From assembly GCF_029543155.1 (NCBI RefSeq), contig NZ_JARQXA010000001.1:372001-436000 (forward strand): DNA of 64,000 bases, written 5' to 3'. Shown in pieces: positions 1 through 8,687 of the stretch. The stretch comes from Sphingomonas sp. HITSZ_GF. GTDB lineage: Bacteria; Pseudomonadota; Alphaproteobacteria; Sphingomonadales; Sphingomonadaceae. The notes beneath the pieces are model-generated. The model did not search any database, had not been told where the DNA came from, and was given only the letters and a program-made list of their open reading frames with translations. The position numbers and the translations under genes were made by a program. Position 1 is the stretch's first letter; each line of letters begins with the position of its first letter.

Positions 1-400
1 TCAGCTCGGCATAGGTGGCAATCTCGGCCCGGTGCATCAGCTGGATGCTGGCATCGGGCGCGACCGGCGCCTCCTTCAGCCGCCGCCCGCGCGCGTCCCG
101 CGGCCAGGGCAGATATTCGACGCTCAGGTAGAAGCGGCCCTCGGGATCGTGCTCGGGCCGGAACTCGACGTCGAGGAAGAAGCGCTGGTTCCGGTTGCTG
201 GCGTAGAAGACGCTGGAGCCGCCGAAATCGCCATCCTCGATGCGCTTGTCGCGGTGGAGGTTGTTCCAGCCGATCGTCCAGCCCGCCGGAATGCGCAACG
301 GCACCAGCTCGCGATAGGCGGGCGATTGCTCGAAATTGGCGCCGAGCACGCCGACCGACTTCCTGTACGCGCGGGTGCCGTCCATCGCGGTAGTTTCCAT
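1..400 (-). CDS. hypothetical protein, 3' end outside the window
   Basis: An open frame runs from an ATG to the window edge with no stop, so the 133 residues seen are the N-terminal part. It lies 64 bases downstream of rtcB on the same strand and may be co-transcribed with it. The visible protein is soluble-looking, with no signal peptide or membrane segment, and is rich in aromatic and charged residues (for example GWTIGWNNLHRDKRIEDGDF). I do not recognise the family. The frame follows the codon bias of neighbouring genes, which supports coding. Position next to an RNA ligase is only weak evidence for a role in RNA repair. Confidence 0.6.
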   Translation of the reverse strand, partial: METTAMDGTRAYRKSVGVLGANFEQSPAYRELVPLRIPAGWTIGWNNLHRDKRIEDGDFGGSSVFYASNRNQRFFLDVEFRPEHDPEGRFYLSVEYLPWPRDARGRRLKEAPVAPDASIQLMHRAEIATYAEL

Positions 401-464
401 TTTGCAGGCTCTGGAGGCAAGCGACGCCGAAAGGGCCGGCGCAATGCCTGCGCCGGCCCTCCCA

Positions 465-1688
465 TCACCCCTTGATGTTGACGATCTGGCAGAGCCGGTG
501 GCGGATCGCCACCAGGTCCTGCTGCGCGTCCATCACCGCGCCGATGTCCTTGTAGGCGGCCGGGCTCTCGTCCAGCACCCCTTCGTCCACCCGCGCCTCG
601 ATGCCCCGCATCGCCGCGACATGCTGGTCGAGCGTGATCCGCCGCTTGGCCTCGCCGCGCGACATCACCCGGCCGGCGCCGTGCGAGCAGGAGCAGAAGG
701 ACTGTTCGTTGCCCAGTCCCTCGACGATGAAGCTGCCCGTGCCCATCGAGCCGGGGATGATCCCCAGCTCGCCCGCCCGCGCGCTGACCGCGCCCTTGCG
801 GGTGACCCACACATGCTCGCCGAAATGCATTTCCCGCGTGGCATAGTTGTGGTGGCAGTTGATCGCCTGCTTGTCGGTCTTGAAGCCCCGCACATGGCTG
901 CGCAGCGCCTCGAGCACCCGGATCATCATCAGCTCGCGGTTCACCATGGCGTAGTCCTGCGCGAAGTGCATCGCTTCGATATAGTCGTCGAAGAGCTGCG
1001 AGCCTTCGCCCAGGAACGCCAGGTCGCGATCGGCCATGTGGAAGTCGAGCCGCTCGCGCGCGATCGCTTCCTTGGCCGCATCGATGAAATAGGTGCCGAT
1101 CCGGTTGCCCGTGCCGCGCGAGCCCGAGTGGAGCATCACCCACACCCGGTCCTCCTCGTCGAGACAGACCTCGATGAAGTGGTTGCCGCCGCCCATCGAT
1201 CCCAGCTGGTCGCTGGTCTTGCCATCGACCTTGGGATGCTTGGCGACGATCGCGCGCCAGCGCGCCTCGAACTTGTCGTACCAGGCGCGGGCGACCGAAT
1301 TGGGCGTGATCGACCAGCCGCCCCGGGCGTGGTTGGCAGACTGGCTGCTTTCCATTCCCTTGGGCACGGCCCGCTCGATCTCGGCGCGGATCGCGGCGAG
1401 ATTGTCGGGCAGGTCGCCGGCGGTGAGCGAGGTGCGCACCGCCATCATCCCGCAGCCGATGTCGACGCCCACCGCGGCCGGCACGATCGCCGCCCTGGTG
1501 GCGATCACCGAGCCGACGGTCGCGCCCTTGCCCCAATGGACATCGGGCATGCCGGCGACATGGTGGAAGACGAAGGGCAGGGCGGCGACGTTGCGGAGCT
1601 GCTGCATAGCACCGGCCTCGAACGGGCCGGCGCTGTCCCACAGCTTGAGGGGCGCTCCCTGGGTCTCGTGAATGCTATACTGGTTCAT
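465..1688 (-). CDS. rtcB: RNA-splicing ligase RtcB
   Basis: This protein joins 2',3'-cyclic phosphate or 3'-phosphate RNA ends to 5'-OH ends using GTP and Mn2+, in the cytoplasm. The 407 residues match the usual length. The metal site VGVDIGCGMM is present (Asp76, Cys79), followed by GGGNHFIEV, the glycine loops HSGSRGTGN and GSMGTGSF, and SHGAGR, which carries the histidine that becomes guanylylated. All key residues look intact. No rtcA cyclase or RtcR activator gene lies beside it. The ATG is preceded by CAGGAGTG, a good ribosome binding site that can pair with an upstream copy of its complement (see the leader entry), so translation may be controlled. Confidence 0.95.
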   Translation of the reverse strand: MNQYSIHETQGAPLKLWDSAGPFEAGAMQQLRNVAALPFVFHHVAGMPDVHWGKGATVGSVIATRAAIVPAAVGVDIGCGMMAVRTSLTAGDLPDNLAAIRAEIERAVPKGMESSQSANHARGGWSITPNSVARAWYDKFEARWRAIVAKHPKVDGKTSDQLGSMGGGNHFIEVCLDEEDRVWVMLHSGSRGTGNRIGTYFIDAAKEAIARERLDFHMADRDLAFLGEGSQLFDDYIEAMHFAQDYAMVNRELMMIRVLEALRSHVRGFKTDKQAINCHHNYATREMHFGEHVWVTRKGAVSARAGELGIIPGSMGTGSFIVEGLGNEQSFCSCSHGAGRVMSRGEAKRRITLDQHVAAMRGIEARVDEGVLDESPAAYKDIGAVMDAQQDLVAIRHRLCQIVNIKG

Positions 1689-1692
1689 GGCT

Positions 1693-1810
1693 CACTCCTG
1701 TGGTGTGCTGCTTTTCAGGAGTGCCCGCGCGTCTCGCGGTATTTTGCTTGTGCCCAACCAAGCTGCACCCCGACGGGTGCAGCGCCCCGTCTCGTTACCC
1801 GTTGCGGGTA
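1693..1810 (-). promoter_or_regulatory. structured leader of rtcB with a paired ribosome binding site
   Basis: The stretch upstream of rtcB holds four inverted repeats in a row. Nearest the gene, CACTCCTG (1716-1723 read on the minus strand) is complementary to CAGGAGTG (1693-1700), the ribosome binding site, with a 15-base loop. Further up are a CCGCG/CGCGG stem (1725-1739), a perfect 9-bp stem GCTGCACCC/GGGTGCAGC (1762-1783) and a 6-bp stem TACCCG/CGGGTA with a 3-base loop (1796-1810). The pairing is seen directly; a role as translational control is inferred. The rest of the gap up to cheA shows no other feature. Confidence 0.5.
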
Positions 1811-1971
1811 CCGACTGCTTCACGCAGGCTAAGGGGCATGTTGGTCTTCATAGCGGGAGGGCCGTTAGCGCAGATCGTTACGGAAGGGAAGCGGGGAAGT
1901 GTGAGGCACTAACGCCCTTTTAACCACCGCGCGCGCAGAACGGCCCGGCAAATTTGCTTATCCGGGGCCCC

Positions 1972-4293
1972 ATGGACGACCTGCTGCAGGAATTCATCGC
2001 CGAAACGCGAGAGACGCTCGAAGCGCTTTCGGGCGAAATCGTCGCGTGGGAAGCGCATCCCGAGGATCGCGCCCGGCTCGATGCGATCTTCCGCTTCGTC
2101 CATACCGTGAAGGGCAGCTGCGGCTTTCTAGACCTGCCGCGCCTCGGCCGGCTGAGCCATGCCGCCGAGGACGTGCTTGCCCAGGTGCGCGAAGGCAATC
2201 GCGCGCCCGATCGCGCGCTGGTCAACGCGGTGCTCGCCGTGGTCGACCGGATCGGCGAGCTGGTGGAAGCGATCGAATCGGGCACCGGGCTCGACGATAG
2301 CGGTGACGAGCTGCTGATCGCGGCGCTGGCCGAAGGCGCCGAAGAGATTTCCGCGGCCACCGGGCCGGTCGGCACCCGCGCCCCGGCGCGCAGCGTGCGG
2401 CTGAACGTCGACCTGCTCGACCGGATGATGTCGGGCATGTCGGACATGGTGCTCGCCCGCAACGAGCTGGCCCGGCGCCTGCGCCAGGGCGAGGTCGATC
2501 CCACGATCGAGGCCGCGCTTGAACGTCTGTCGCTCACCGTCGGCGAGATGCGCGACACGGTGACGCGCACGCGCATGCAGAAGATCGACGCGCTGTTCTC
2601 GGCGCTGCCGCGCATGGTGCGCGACACGGCGGCGGGGCTGGGCAAGTCGGTGATGCTCCAGGTCGAGGGCTCGGACGTCGAGCTCGACCGCGAGATGATC
2701 GAAGTGATGCGCGACCCGCTGGTCCACATCATCCGCAACTCGATCGACCATGGCATCGAGGCGCCGGGCGATCGCCGCGCGCAGGGCAAGCGCGAGAATG
2801 GCCGGCTGTCGGTCTCGGCGCGCCAGTCGGGCAACCAGATCATCATCGAGATCGCGGACGACGGCCGCGGCATCGATACCGAGCGGCTGATCGCCAAGCT
2901 CGTCGCCCATGGCCGCGACGAGGCGCAGCTGCGCAAGCTTTCCGCTCGCGCCAGGCTCGACCTGGTGTTCGAGCCGGGTCTATCGTCCAAGGATGCGGTG
3001 AGCGAGATTTCCGGCCGCGGCGTCGGCATGGACATCGTCCGCTCCTCGATCGAGCAGATCGGCGGGCGCATCGAGCTGGACAGCGCGCCGGGCAAGGGCC
3101 TGCGCATCGCCATCCATGTGCCGCTGACGCTCTCGATCATCTCGACGATCGTGGTCGGCGTGGGCGGCCAGCGCTTCGCGATCCCGCGCCAGTCGATCGA
3201 GGAGATCGTCACCGAGCGCGGCGAGGCGATCCGCGTCGACGAGATCGGCGGCTCGCCCGTCGCAACCGTCCGCGAGCGCCGCATGCCGCTGATCCATCTG
3301 GCGAAGATGCTCGGCCTCTCGGCCAACGCCTCGCACGAGGACGGCGGGCAGATGCTCGCCATCGTCAGCGTGAGCGAAGGCAGCTATGCGCTCGCCGTCG
3401 ACACGGTGCTCGACAATGAGGAGCTGGTGATCAAGCCGGCGTCGCCCGCCGTCATGTCGACCGGCCTCTATGCCGGCCAGACGCTGCCCGATTCAGGGCT
3501 GCCGATGCTGCTGCTCGATTGCGCCGGCATGGCCAAGGTCGCCGGGCTGGACTTCGCGCGCGGCGAGCAGATCTTCGAGGAAGAAGAGGAAATCGAGGAA
3601 GCGCACGGCCTGCCGGCGCTGCTGTTCCGCGATCTCGACGGCGTGCGCCGCGCGGTGCCGCTGGCGGCGGTCGATCGGGTCGAGCAGGTCGATGCCGGCG
3701 CGGTGCGCTTCGCCGCGGGGCGCTTCCGCGTGACCATCGACGACCGCATCCTGCCGCTCGCCGCGCATGGCGACCTGGACGGGCTGGAGCGGATCAACGT
3801 GCTGCGCCTGAAGGACGGCACCAACGAAGTTTCCTATGCGATCGACGAGGCGGCCGACATCGTCGTGCTGCCCGAAGAGATTGCGCCGGCGCGGGAGCCG
3901 GGGCCGATTGCCGGCGTGGTGCTGGTCGATGGCGAGCAGATCGAGCTGGTCGACATGCTCTGGGTGTTCGACGAGCATGCCGAGCGCGAAGTCGAGGACA
4001 GCCCGCCGCTCTGCCTGATCGCCGGCGACAATGACGGCTGGATGGCTTCGTTCGTGAAGCCGTTGCTCGAAGCCTCGGGCTATCGCGTCGCGCTCAAGCT
4101 GGCGGCCGGCGAGACCCCGGCAGTGGTGCTTTCCTCCGACGAGACTCCCACTGGCGGCGAGGCCGCACCGGTCGTTCGCCTGCGCAGAAAGCGCGCGGCA
4201 GGCGGTTCGGGCGACGACAGCGTCTATAGATATGACAGGGCGGGGCTGCTCTCCGCACTCGAGGCCCGCGTTTCGGGCAAGGCAGGCCGCTGA
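1972..4293 (+). CDS. cheA: chemotaxis histidine kinase CheA
   Basis: CheA autophosphorylates and passes phosphate to CheY and CheB under control of chemoreceptors. Order of domains in 773 residues: HPt at about 1-105 with the phosphorylated His44 in FRFVHTVKGS; dimerisation helices near 140-200; ATPase with the N box (HIIRNSIDHGIE), G1 (DDGRGID) and G2 (GRGVGMD); then a CheW-like domain. A second CheW-like stretch follows (LLFRDLDGVRRAVPLAAVDR), and the last 100 residues resemble a receiver fold that has lost the phospho-acceptor Asp. No separate P2 (CheY-docking) domain is evident. The ATG giving MDDLLQEFIAET was chosen because it starts the HPt helix; a TTG lies 18 bases earlier. First gene of the che operon. 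Confidence 0.93.
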   Translation: MDDLLQEFIAETRETLEALSGEIVAWEAHPEDRARLDAIFRFVHTVKGSCGFLDLPRLGRLSHAAEDVLAQVREGNRAPDRALVNAVLAVVDRIGELVEAIESGTGLDDSGDELLIAALAEGAEEISAATGPVGTRAPARSVRLNVDLLDRMMSGMSDMVLARNELARRLRQGEVDPTIEAALERLSLTVGEMRDTVTRTRMQKIDALFSALPRMVRDTAAGLGKSVMLQVEGSDVELDREMIEVMRDPLVHIIRNSIDHGIEAPGDRRAQGKRENGRLSVSARQSGNQIIIEIADDGRGIDTERLIAKLVAHGRDEAQLRKLSARARLDLVFEPGLSSKDAVSEISGRGVGMDIVRSSIEQIGGRIELDSAPGKGLRIAIHVPLTLSIISTIVVGVGGQRFAIPRQSIEEIVTERGEAIRVDEIGGSPVATVRERRMPLIHLAKMLGLSANASHEDGGQMLAIVSVSEGSYALAVDTVLDNEELVIKPASPAVMSTGLYAGQTLPDSGLPMLLLDCAGMAKVAGLDFARGEQIFEEEEEIEEAHGLPALLFRDLDGVRRAVPLAAVDRVEQVDAGAVRFAAGRFRVTIDDRILPLAAHGDLDGLERINVLRLKDGTNEVSYAIDEAADIVVLPEEIAPAREPGPIAGVVLVDGEQIELVDMLWVFDEHAEREVEDSPPLCLIAGDNDGWMASFVKPLLEASGYRVALKLAAGETPAVVLSSDETPTGGEAAPVVRLRRKRAAGGSGDDSVYRYDRAGLLSALEARVSGKAGR

Positions 4294-4718
4294 TGTCGCA
4301 TCTCTATCTCATCGCCCAGATCGCCGGCCGCGCCGTCGCGATCGATTCCGAGCAGGTGGAATCGGTGGTCGATATCGGCGAGGTCACCGCGGTGCCCTGC
4401 GCCTCGACGCATGTCCGCGGGCTCGCCGCGCTGCGCAGCCGCGTGGTGACGGTGGTCGATACACAGTCTGCGCTCGGCATGGAGGGCGGCAGCGCCGCCC
4501 GCCGCGCCGTGATCACCCATGTCGAGGGGCATCACTATGCGATGCTCGTAGATGCGCTGGACGATGTGGCGCCGTTCGAGCTGCTGCCGCTGGCCAGCGG
4601 TGTGGCGCTCGATCCCGCCTGGCGCGAAGCCGGGCGCGGAATCGTGGAGCGGGACGGGGAGCCGATCCTGGCGATCGACCTCGCCAGCCTGGTCCCCGGC
4701 ACCGCGATGGCGAATTGA
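4293..4718 (+). CDS. cheW: CheW-like chemotaxis coupling protein
   Basis: CheW links CheA to the signalling tips of chemoreceptors. The 141-residue protein is a single CheW domain (SH3-like beta fold) with HVRGLAALRSRVVTVVD as the core motif. Its ATG overlaps the cheA stop codon by one base (TGATG), which implies translational coupling and a matched supply of the two partners. The protein is somewhat short but complete. An alternative reading as a CheV remnant is unlikely, as no receiver domain follows. Confidence 0.88.
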   Translation: MSHLYLIAQIAGRAVAIDSEQVESVVDIGEVTAVPCASTHVRGLAALRSRVVTVVDTQSALGMEGGSAARRAVITHVEGHHYAMLVDALDDVAPFELLPLASGVALDPAWREAGRGIVERDGEPILAIDLASLVPGTAMAN

Positions 4719-4800
4719 TCGGGGCGATTAACGTGGCGCTTACGCCTTTCGTGCACTGTCCACTCCTACCTAGACACCTGAAAGCGGGGAACAGGGGAAA

Positions 4801-5166
4801 ATGAAGACTTGTCTGGTTGTCGATGACTCCAAGGTGATCCGGAAGGTCGCCCGGCACATCCTGGAGACGCTCGACTTCGAAGTGCGCGAGGCTGGTGACG
4901 GCCGCGAGGCGCTCGACTCCTGCCTGCAGACCCCGCCGGACGTGATCCTGCTGGACTGGAACATGCCCGTGATGAGCGGCATGGACTTCCTGCGCGCGCT
5001 CAAGGATTCGGGCCTCCCGCAGCGCCCGAAGGTGGTGTTCTGCACCACCGAGAACGGCATGGCCTATATCCGCGCCGCCATCGAAGCCGGCGCCGACGAA
5101 TATGTCATGAAGCCGTTCGACCGCGAGACGCTGGAAAGCAAGCTGCAGATCGTCGGCGTCGCCTAA
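4801..5166 (+). CDS. cheY: single-domain response regulator CheY
   Basis: This is a stand-alone receiver domain of 121 residues, phosphorylated by CheA and acting on the motility machinery or another target. The acidic pocket is DD at 8-9, the phospho-acceptor Asp52 lies in VILLDWNMPVMSG, the switch Thr is in FCTTE (82-83) and Lys104 in YVMKPF is conserved. All functional residues are intact. It begins 82 bases after cheW, and that gap ends in a purine-rich ribosome binding site (GGGGAACAGGGGAA). The gap may hold a promoter of its own, but I see no clear -35/-10 pair. Confidence 0.93.
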   Translation: MKTCLVVDDSKVIRKVARHILETLDFEVREAGDGREALDSCLQTPPDVILLDWNMPVMSGMDFLRALKDSGLPQRPKVVFCTTENGMAYIRAAIEAGADEYVMKPFDRETLESKLQIVGVA

Positions 5167-5189
5167 GCGGCGCAAATCAGGAGCCACAT

Positions 5190-6257
5190 GTGGCGCACGC
5201 ATCTCTTGCGGAACCCGGGTTCGGCGGCACCACCGCCGGGCCGGCGCAGGTGCTCATCGTCGACGATTCGGTCGTCGCGCGGTCGGTGCTCGGGCGCATG
5301 GTGGAAGGCACGCGGCGGTTCCGCGTCGCCGCCGCCTATAGCGACGTTCGCGCGGCGCTCGACTATCTCAAGAACCATTCGGTAGATATCATCCTGCTCG
5401 ACATCGAAATGCCCGGCATCGACGGGCTGACGGCGCTGCCCGACATGATCGCCGCGGGGCGCGGCGCCAAGGTGCTGATCGTCTCGTCCTCGGCGGAGCA
5501 GGGCGCGGCAGTGAGCGTCCAGGCGCTCGCGCTGGGCGCGGCGGACACGCTGGTCAAGCCCGGTATCGGCGCGTTCGGCGGCCGCTTCGCCGAAGTGCTC
5601 GAGGAGCGGCTGAGCAAGCTTATCGAGACGCACGGCCATAACGAGGTCCAGCATCCGCACGGCCCGGTCGCAACCCCCGACGATTTCGAGCTGGTCGCGA
5701 TCGGCGCCTCGACCGGCGGCATCCATGCGCTGAGCCAGCTGCTGCGCGCGATCCCGGCGAGCTTCCAGGTGCCGATCCTCGTCACCCAGCATCTGCCGCC
5801 CAGCTTCATGAGCTATTTCGCCACCCAGCTCGCCGTGCTCGGCGGGCGGCCCTGCGAAGTCGCGACCGATCGCATGCGCATCCGGCCCGGCCGGATCATC
5901 GTGGCGCCGGGTGATGCCCATATGCGCGTCGTCCGCATGTCCGACGGCGCGGCGATCCGGCTGACGCACGAAAAGGCCTCGAGCGGCTGCATGCCCTCGG
6001 TCGATCCGATGTTCGAGAGCGTCGCCGAGGTGTTCGGCAACCGCGCACTCGGCGTGGTGCTGAGCGGCATGGGCCGCGACGGCTGCGAAGGCGCCAAGGA
6101 TCTGGTCGATTGCGGCGCCCGCGTGCTGGTGCAGGACCGCGGCACCTCGGTGGTGTGGGGCATGCCCGGCGCCGTCGCCAATGCCGGCCGTGCCAGCGCG
6201 GTGATGCCGCCCGACGAGATCGGCAGGCTGATCGCCCGCCGCGGAGGCGCCGCATGA
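5190..6257 (+). CDS. cheB: protein-glutamate methylesterase CheB
   Basis: CheB demethylates or deamidates chemoreceptor glutamates, resetting adaptation. The receiver domain (about 20-135) has the DD pair at 25-26 and phospho-acceptor Asp71 in ILLDIEMPG. The catalytic domain (about 165-350) has the serine in GASTGG, the histidine in VTQHLPP and the aspartate in SGMGRDG, so the triad is complete. Translation starts at a GTG that lies within the palindrome CCACATGTGG, after a CAGGAG ribosome binding site. Length (355) is normal. It sits 23 bases after cheY and overlaps cheR by four bases. Confidence 0.93.
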   Translation: MAHASLAEPGFGGTTAGPAQVLIVDDSVVARSVLGRMVEGTRRFRVAAAYSDVRAALDYLKNHSVDIILLDIEMPGIDGLTALPDMIAAGRGAKVLIVSSSAEQGAAVSVQALALGAADTLVKPGIGAFGGRFAEVLEERLSKLIETHGHNEVQHPHGPVATPDDFELVAIGASTGGIHALSQLLRAIPASFQVPILVTQHLPPSFMSYFATQLAVLGGRPCEVATDRMRIRPGRIIVAPGDAHMRVVRMSDGAAIRLTHEKASSGCMPSVDPMFESVAEVFGNRALGVVLSGMGRDGCEGAKDLVDCGARVLVQDRGTSVVWGMPGAVANAGRASAVMPPDEIGRLIARRGGAA

Positions 6258-7102
6258 TCCCGCCCGGGAGCGCGCCGATGGCTTCTTCGGGTGCGATGAA
6301 CATGCTCGCCGCGCTGCTCGAACAGCGCGCGGGCCAGCAGATCGCAGCGAACCGTACCTGGCGGATCGAGACGGCGCTCAAGCCGATCCTGCGCGAGCGG
6401 GGTCTGGCCAGCCTGGATGAGCTTGTTGCCAAGCTCATCACGGCGCGGACGGGGGAGTTGGCGGACTTGGTGGTCGATGCGCTTCTCAACCAGGAAACGA
6501 GCTTCTTCCGCGATGCCGCGGTGCTCGACATGATCGCAGATGCCGCCCAGGCGATGCAGGAACAGGCCGGTCATCGGCGGCTGCGCATCTGGTCGGCCGG
6601 CTGCTCGACCGGGCAGGAGCCGCTGAGCCTGGCCATGCTGTTCTCCGAGCGCGGCATGCCCGATCCCGAGATCGTGGCGACCGACGTCTCGCCCGCCGCG
6701 CTCGCCCGCGCGCGCAGCGGCCGCTTCTCGCAGTTCGAGATCCAGCGCGGCCTGCCGGTGCGCCGGATGATGACCTGGTTCGACACGGTGGGCGCCGATT
6801 GGGTCGCCAAGCCCGAACTCGTCCGCAAGCTGCAGTTCCGCCAGCACAACCTCACGCAGGATGCGGCGCCGGCCGGGGCCTTCGACATCATCCTGTGCCG
6901 CAACGTGATGCTGTATTTCTCGCCGGTGGTGCGCCGCCAGGTGTTCGATACGCTGGCATCGGCGATGCGACCGGGCGGACTGCTGGCGCTGGGCGCGGGC
7001 GAGACGGTGATCGGGCTGACCGATCATTTCACGCCCTGCGAGACCTATCGCGGCTTCTATCGCGGCGTGAATGCGCCGGGGGCGATGCGCGCAGCGGGTT
7101 GA
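6254..7102 (+). CDS. cheR: chemotaxis protein methyltransferase CheR
   Basis: CheR methylates glutamates of chemoreceptors with S-adenosylmethionine and so opposes CheB. The 282-residue protein has the N-terminal helical domain (NRTWRIETALKPIL) and the Rossmann-fold domain with the SAM loop SAGCSTGQEPLSLAM and the FDIILCRNVMLYF segment typical of the family. The start overlaps the cheB stop (ATGA), which suggests coupling. A second ATG, 27 bases downstream, could be used instead. It ends the che operon; cheD, cheZ and flagellar genes are not present in the window. Confidence 0.92.
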   Translation: MIPPGSAPMASSGAMNMLAALLEQRAGQQIAANRTWRIETALKPILRERGLASLDELVAKLITARTGELADLVVDALLNQETSFFRDAAVLDMIADAAQAMQEQAGHRRLRIWSAGCSTGQEPLSLAMLFSERGMPDPEIVATDVSPAALARARSGRFSQFEIQRGLPVRRMMTWFDTVGADWVAKPELVRKLQFRQHNLTQDAAPAGAFDIILCRNVMLYFSPVVRRQVFDTLASAMRPGGLLALGAGETVIGLTDHFTPCETYRGFYRGVNAPGAMRAAG

Positions 7103-7136
7103 TCCGGGCGGCGGACCGGGGCTAGCCTCGATTGCG

Positions 7137-7838
7137 ATGCATCACGGCCTGCACTTCATCGACGCGCCTTCGCCCAATTTCGACGATCGGGCGCTGCCCG
7201 TCACGATGATCGTGCTCCATTACACCGGCATGGAAAGCGCCGAGGCGGCGCTCGAGCGGCTGCGCGATCCCGAGGCCAAGGTCTCCGCCCATTATCTGGT
7301 CGACGAGGACGGCACGATCCACCGGCTGGTGCGCGAGGACAAGCGCGCCTGGCATGCCGGTCGCTCGCACTGGCGCGAGATCACCGACGTCAATTCGGCC
7401 TCGATCGGTATCGAGATCGTCAATCCCGGCCATGAGCATGGCTATCGCCCGTTTCCCGCCGAGCAGATGGGCACGCTGATCCCGCTCGTGGCCGAGATCA
7501 AGGAGCGCTACGGCATCACCCGCGGCAATGTCGTCGGCCATTCGGACGTGGCGCCGGCGCGCAAGCAGGATCCTGGCGAGTTGTTCAACTGGCATGCGCT
7601 CGCCCGGCTGCGCCTGGCGCTGCCGCGGCCGACCAAGAACCTGATGGATCCGGGCTGGCCCGATGCAGGCTTCATCATGGCGCTCGAGCGCTTCGGCTAT
7701 GACGTTACCGACGAGACCGCCGCAGTCACCGCCTTCCAGCGCCGCTTCCGCCCCGAGCTGATCGACGGCGAGATCGACATGGAATGCCGCTGCCTGTTGC
7801 TCGCGCTGCTGCTGCCCAAGCCGCAGGGGGACGAGTGA
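7137..7838 (+). CDS. N-acetylmuramoyl-L-alanine amidase (amidase_2, AmiD/AmpD type)
   Basis: The protein should cleave the amide bond between N-acetylmuramic acid and the stem peptide in peptidoglycan or muropeptides. Of 233 residues, about 20-165 form an amidase_2 fold with the zinc ligands expected in IVLHYTGM and in the GHSDVAPARKQDPG segment, and SASIGIEIVN in between. The last 60 residues (MALERFGYD onward) look like a peptidoglycan-binding domain. No signal peptide is visible, which fits a cytosolic recycling enzyme. It follows cheR by 34 bases; the ribosome binding site is weak. Confidence 0.85.
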   Translation: MHHGLHFIDAPSPNFDDRALPVTMIVLHYTGMESAEAALERLRDPEAKVSAHYLVDEDGTIHRLVREDKRAWHAGRSHWREITDVNSASIGIEIVNPGHEHGYRPFPAEQMGTLIPLVAEIKERYGITRGNVVGHSDVAPARKQDPGELFNWHALARLRLALPRPTKNLMDPGWPDAGFIMALERFGYDVTDETAAVTAFQRRFRPELIDGEIDMECRCLLLALLLPKPQGDE

Positions 7839-7925
7839 GCGGGATTTAGTTACGGCTCCGTGCACTATTCCCGTGCAGGCTTATGCAAGTATAGGATGGA
7901 ATATAGGAAGCGGAGGCAGTCCGCT

Positions 7926-8216
7926 TTGACCAATATCTCGATCTCCCTGGGGCCGGTGCAGGCCTATCTGTCCGGCGTGGCGCGCGCCGATGCGAAGGGC
8001 GAAATGCCCTCGTCGGTCAATATCCCCACGGTGCAGGAGGCGACCGAGGCCGTCGACCGGGTCGCCAAGGTGCGCGGCGCGGACGGTGTGGCGGGGATGG
8101 GATCGGACTATCGGCGGATCGCGCTGGCATCGGGCCTCAACGTCACCTGGAAGGTGGAGGTGATGGCCTGGGGCACCGCGATGCGCACCGTCGATGGCGA
8201 GGACGGCTCCTCCTGA
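7926..8216 (+). CDS. hypothetical protein, about 96 residues
   Basis: The family is not recognised. A TTG start is chosen because a clear GGAGG lies about 10 bases upstream; an ATG 30 bases earlier has no such site. The product is small and soluble, with an even hydrophobic pattern (ISLGPVQAYLSGVARADAKG) and no transmembrane segment. It sits just before the RNase P RNA gene, and its stop lies only some 40 bases before the mature RNA. The frame follows the codon bias of the region. It is probably a real gene, with start and function uncertain. Confidence 0.5.
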   Translation: MTNISISLGPVQAYLSGVARADAKGEMPSSVNIPTVQEATEAVDRVAKVRGADGVAGMGSDYRRIALASGLNVTWKVEVMAWGTAMRTVDGEDGSS

Positions 8217-8220
8217 GCCC

Positions 8221-8248
8221 TTGCGCCGGCGCGTGGGCGCGCTAGAGC
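8221..8248 (+). promoter_or_regulatory. possible promoter of the RNase P RNA gene
   Basis: TTGCGC and TAGAGC stand 16 bases apart and end 8 bases before the predicted 5' end of the RNA. The fit to the consensus is modest, as is usual in alphaproteobacteria; position is the main support. Confidence 0.35.
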
Positions 8249-8256
8249 GGTCCCCG

Positions 8257-8620
8257 CCAGAGGGTCGGGCGGCCGCGGGTGCGCAAGCACGCGAGGAAAG
8301 TCCGGGCTCCACGGAAACACGGTGCCGGGTAATGCCCGGCGGGGGCGACCCCAGGGAAAGTGCCACAGAGAGCAGACCGCTAAGTCCTTCGGGACCAGCA
8401 AGGGTGAAAGGGTGCGGCAAGAGCGCACCGCGCGACCGGTAACGGAAGCGGCATGGTAAACCCCACCGGGAGCAAGACCGAATAGGGGCGGCATATGGGC
8501 CTGGTTCCGGCCCGTCGCCCGGGTTGGTTGCTGGAGCGGCGGAGCAATCCGTCGCGTAGAGGAATGGTCGCACATCGCCGAAAGGCGAGGACAGAACCCG
8601 GCTTATAGACCCTCTGGCAT
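8257..8620 (+). ncRNA. rnpB: RNase P RNA, bacterial type A
   Basis: This is the catalytic RNA of RNase P, which trims 5' leaders from pre-tRNA. The terminal P1 helix is visible as CCAGAGGGTC at the 5' end and GACCCTCTGG at the 3' end. Conserved core segments are present: GAGGAAAGTCCGGGCTCCAC near the start, AGAGTGCC-like and GGGTGAAAGGGTG segments in the middle, GGTAAACCCCACC, and the closing ACAGAACCCGGCTTA. The length of roughly 360 bases is right for type A. Seven T residues (8620-8626) directly follow P1, which can therefore also serve as a terminator. Confidence 0.96.
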
Positions 8621-8687
8621 TTTTTTCCGGGACAGAAGCGGGCATCCCCGCGCTTGCACCTGCGGGCCGAGTGGCTATCTGGACGGC

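Noticed and set aside
1750..1790. tRNA-like D-arm in the rtcB leader (GCTT-GGTTGGGCAC-AAGC on the minus strand)
   Set aside because: No anticodon arm, T arm or acceptor stem follows at the right places, so it is not a tRNA gene. A mimic cannot be excluded but the evidence is thin.
4719..4800. A separate promoter for cheY
   Set aside because: The 82-base gap has no clear -35/-10 or sigma-54 pattern; the spacing allows one, but nothing supports it in the sequence.
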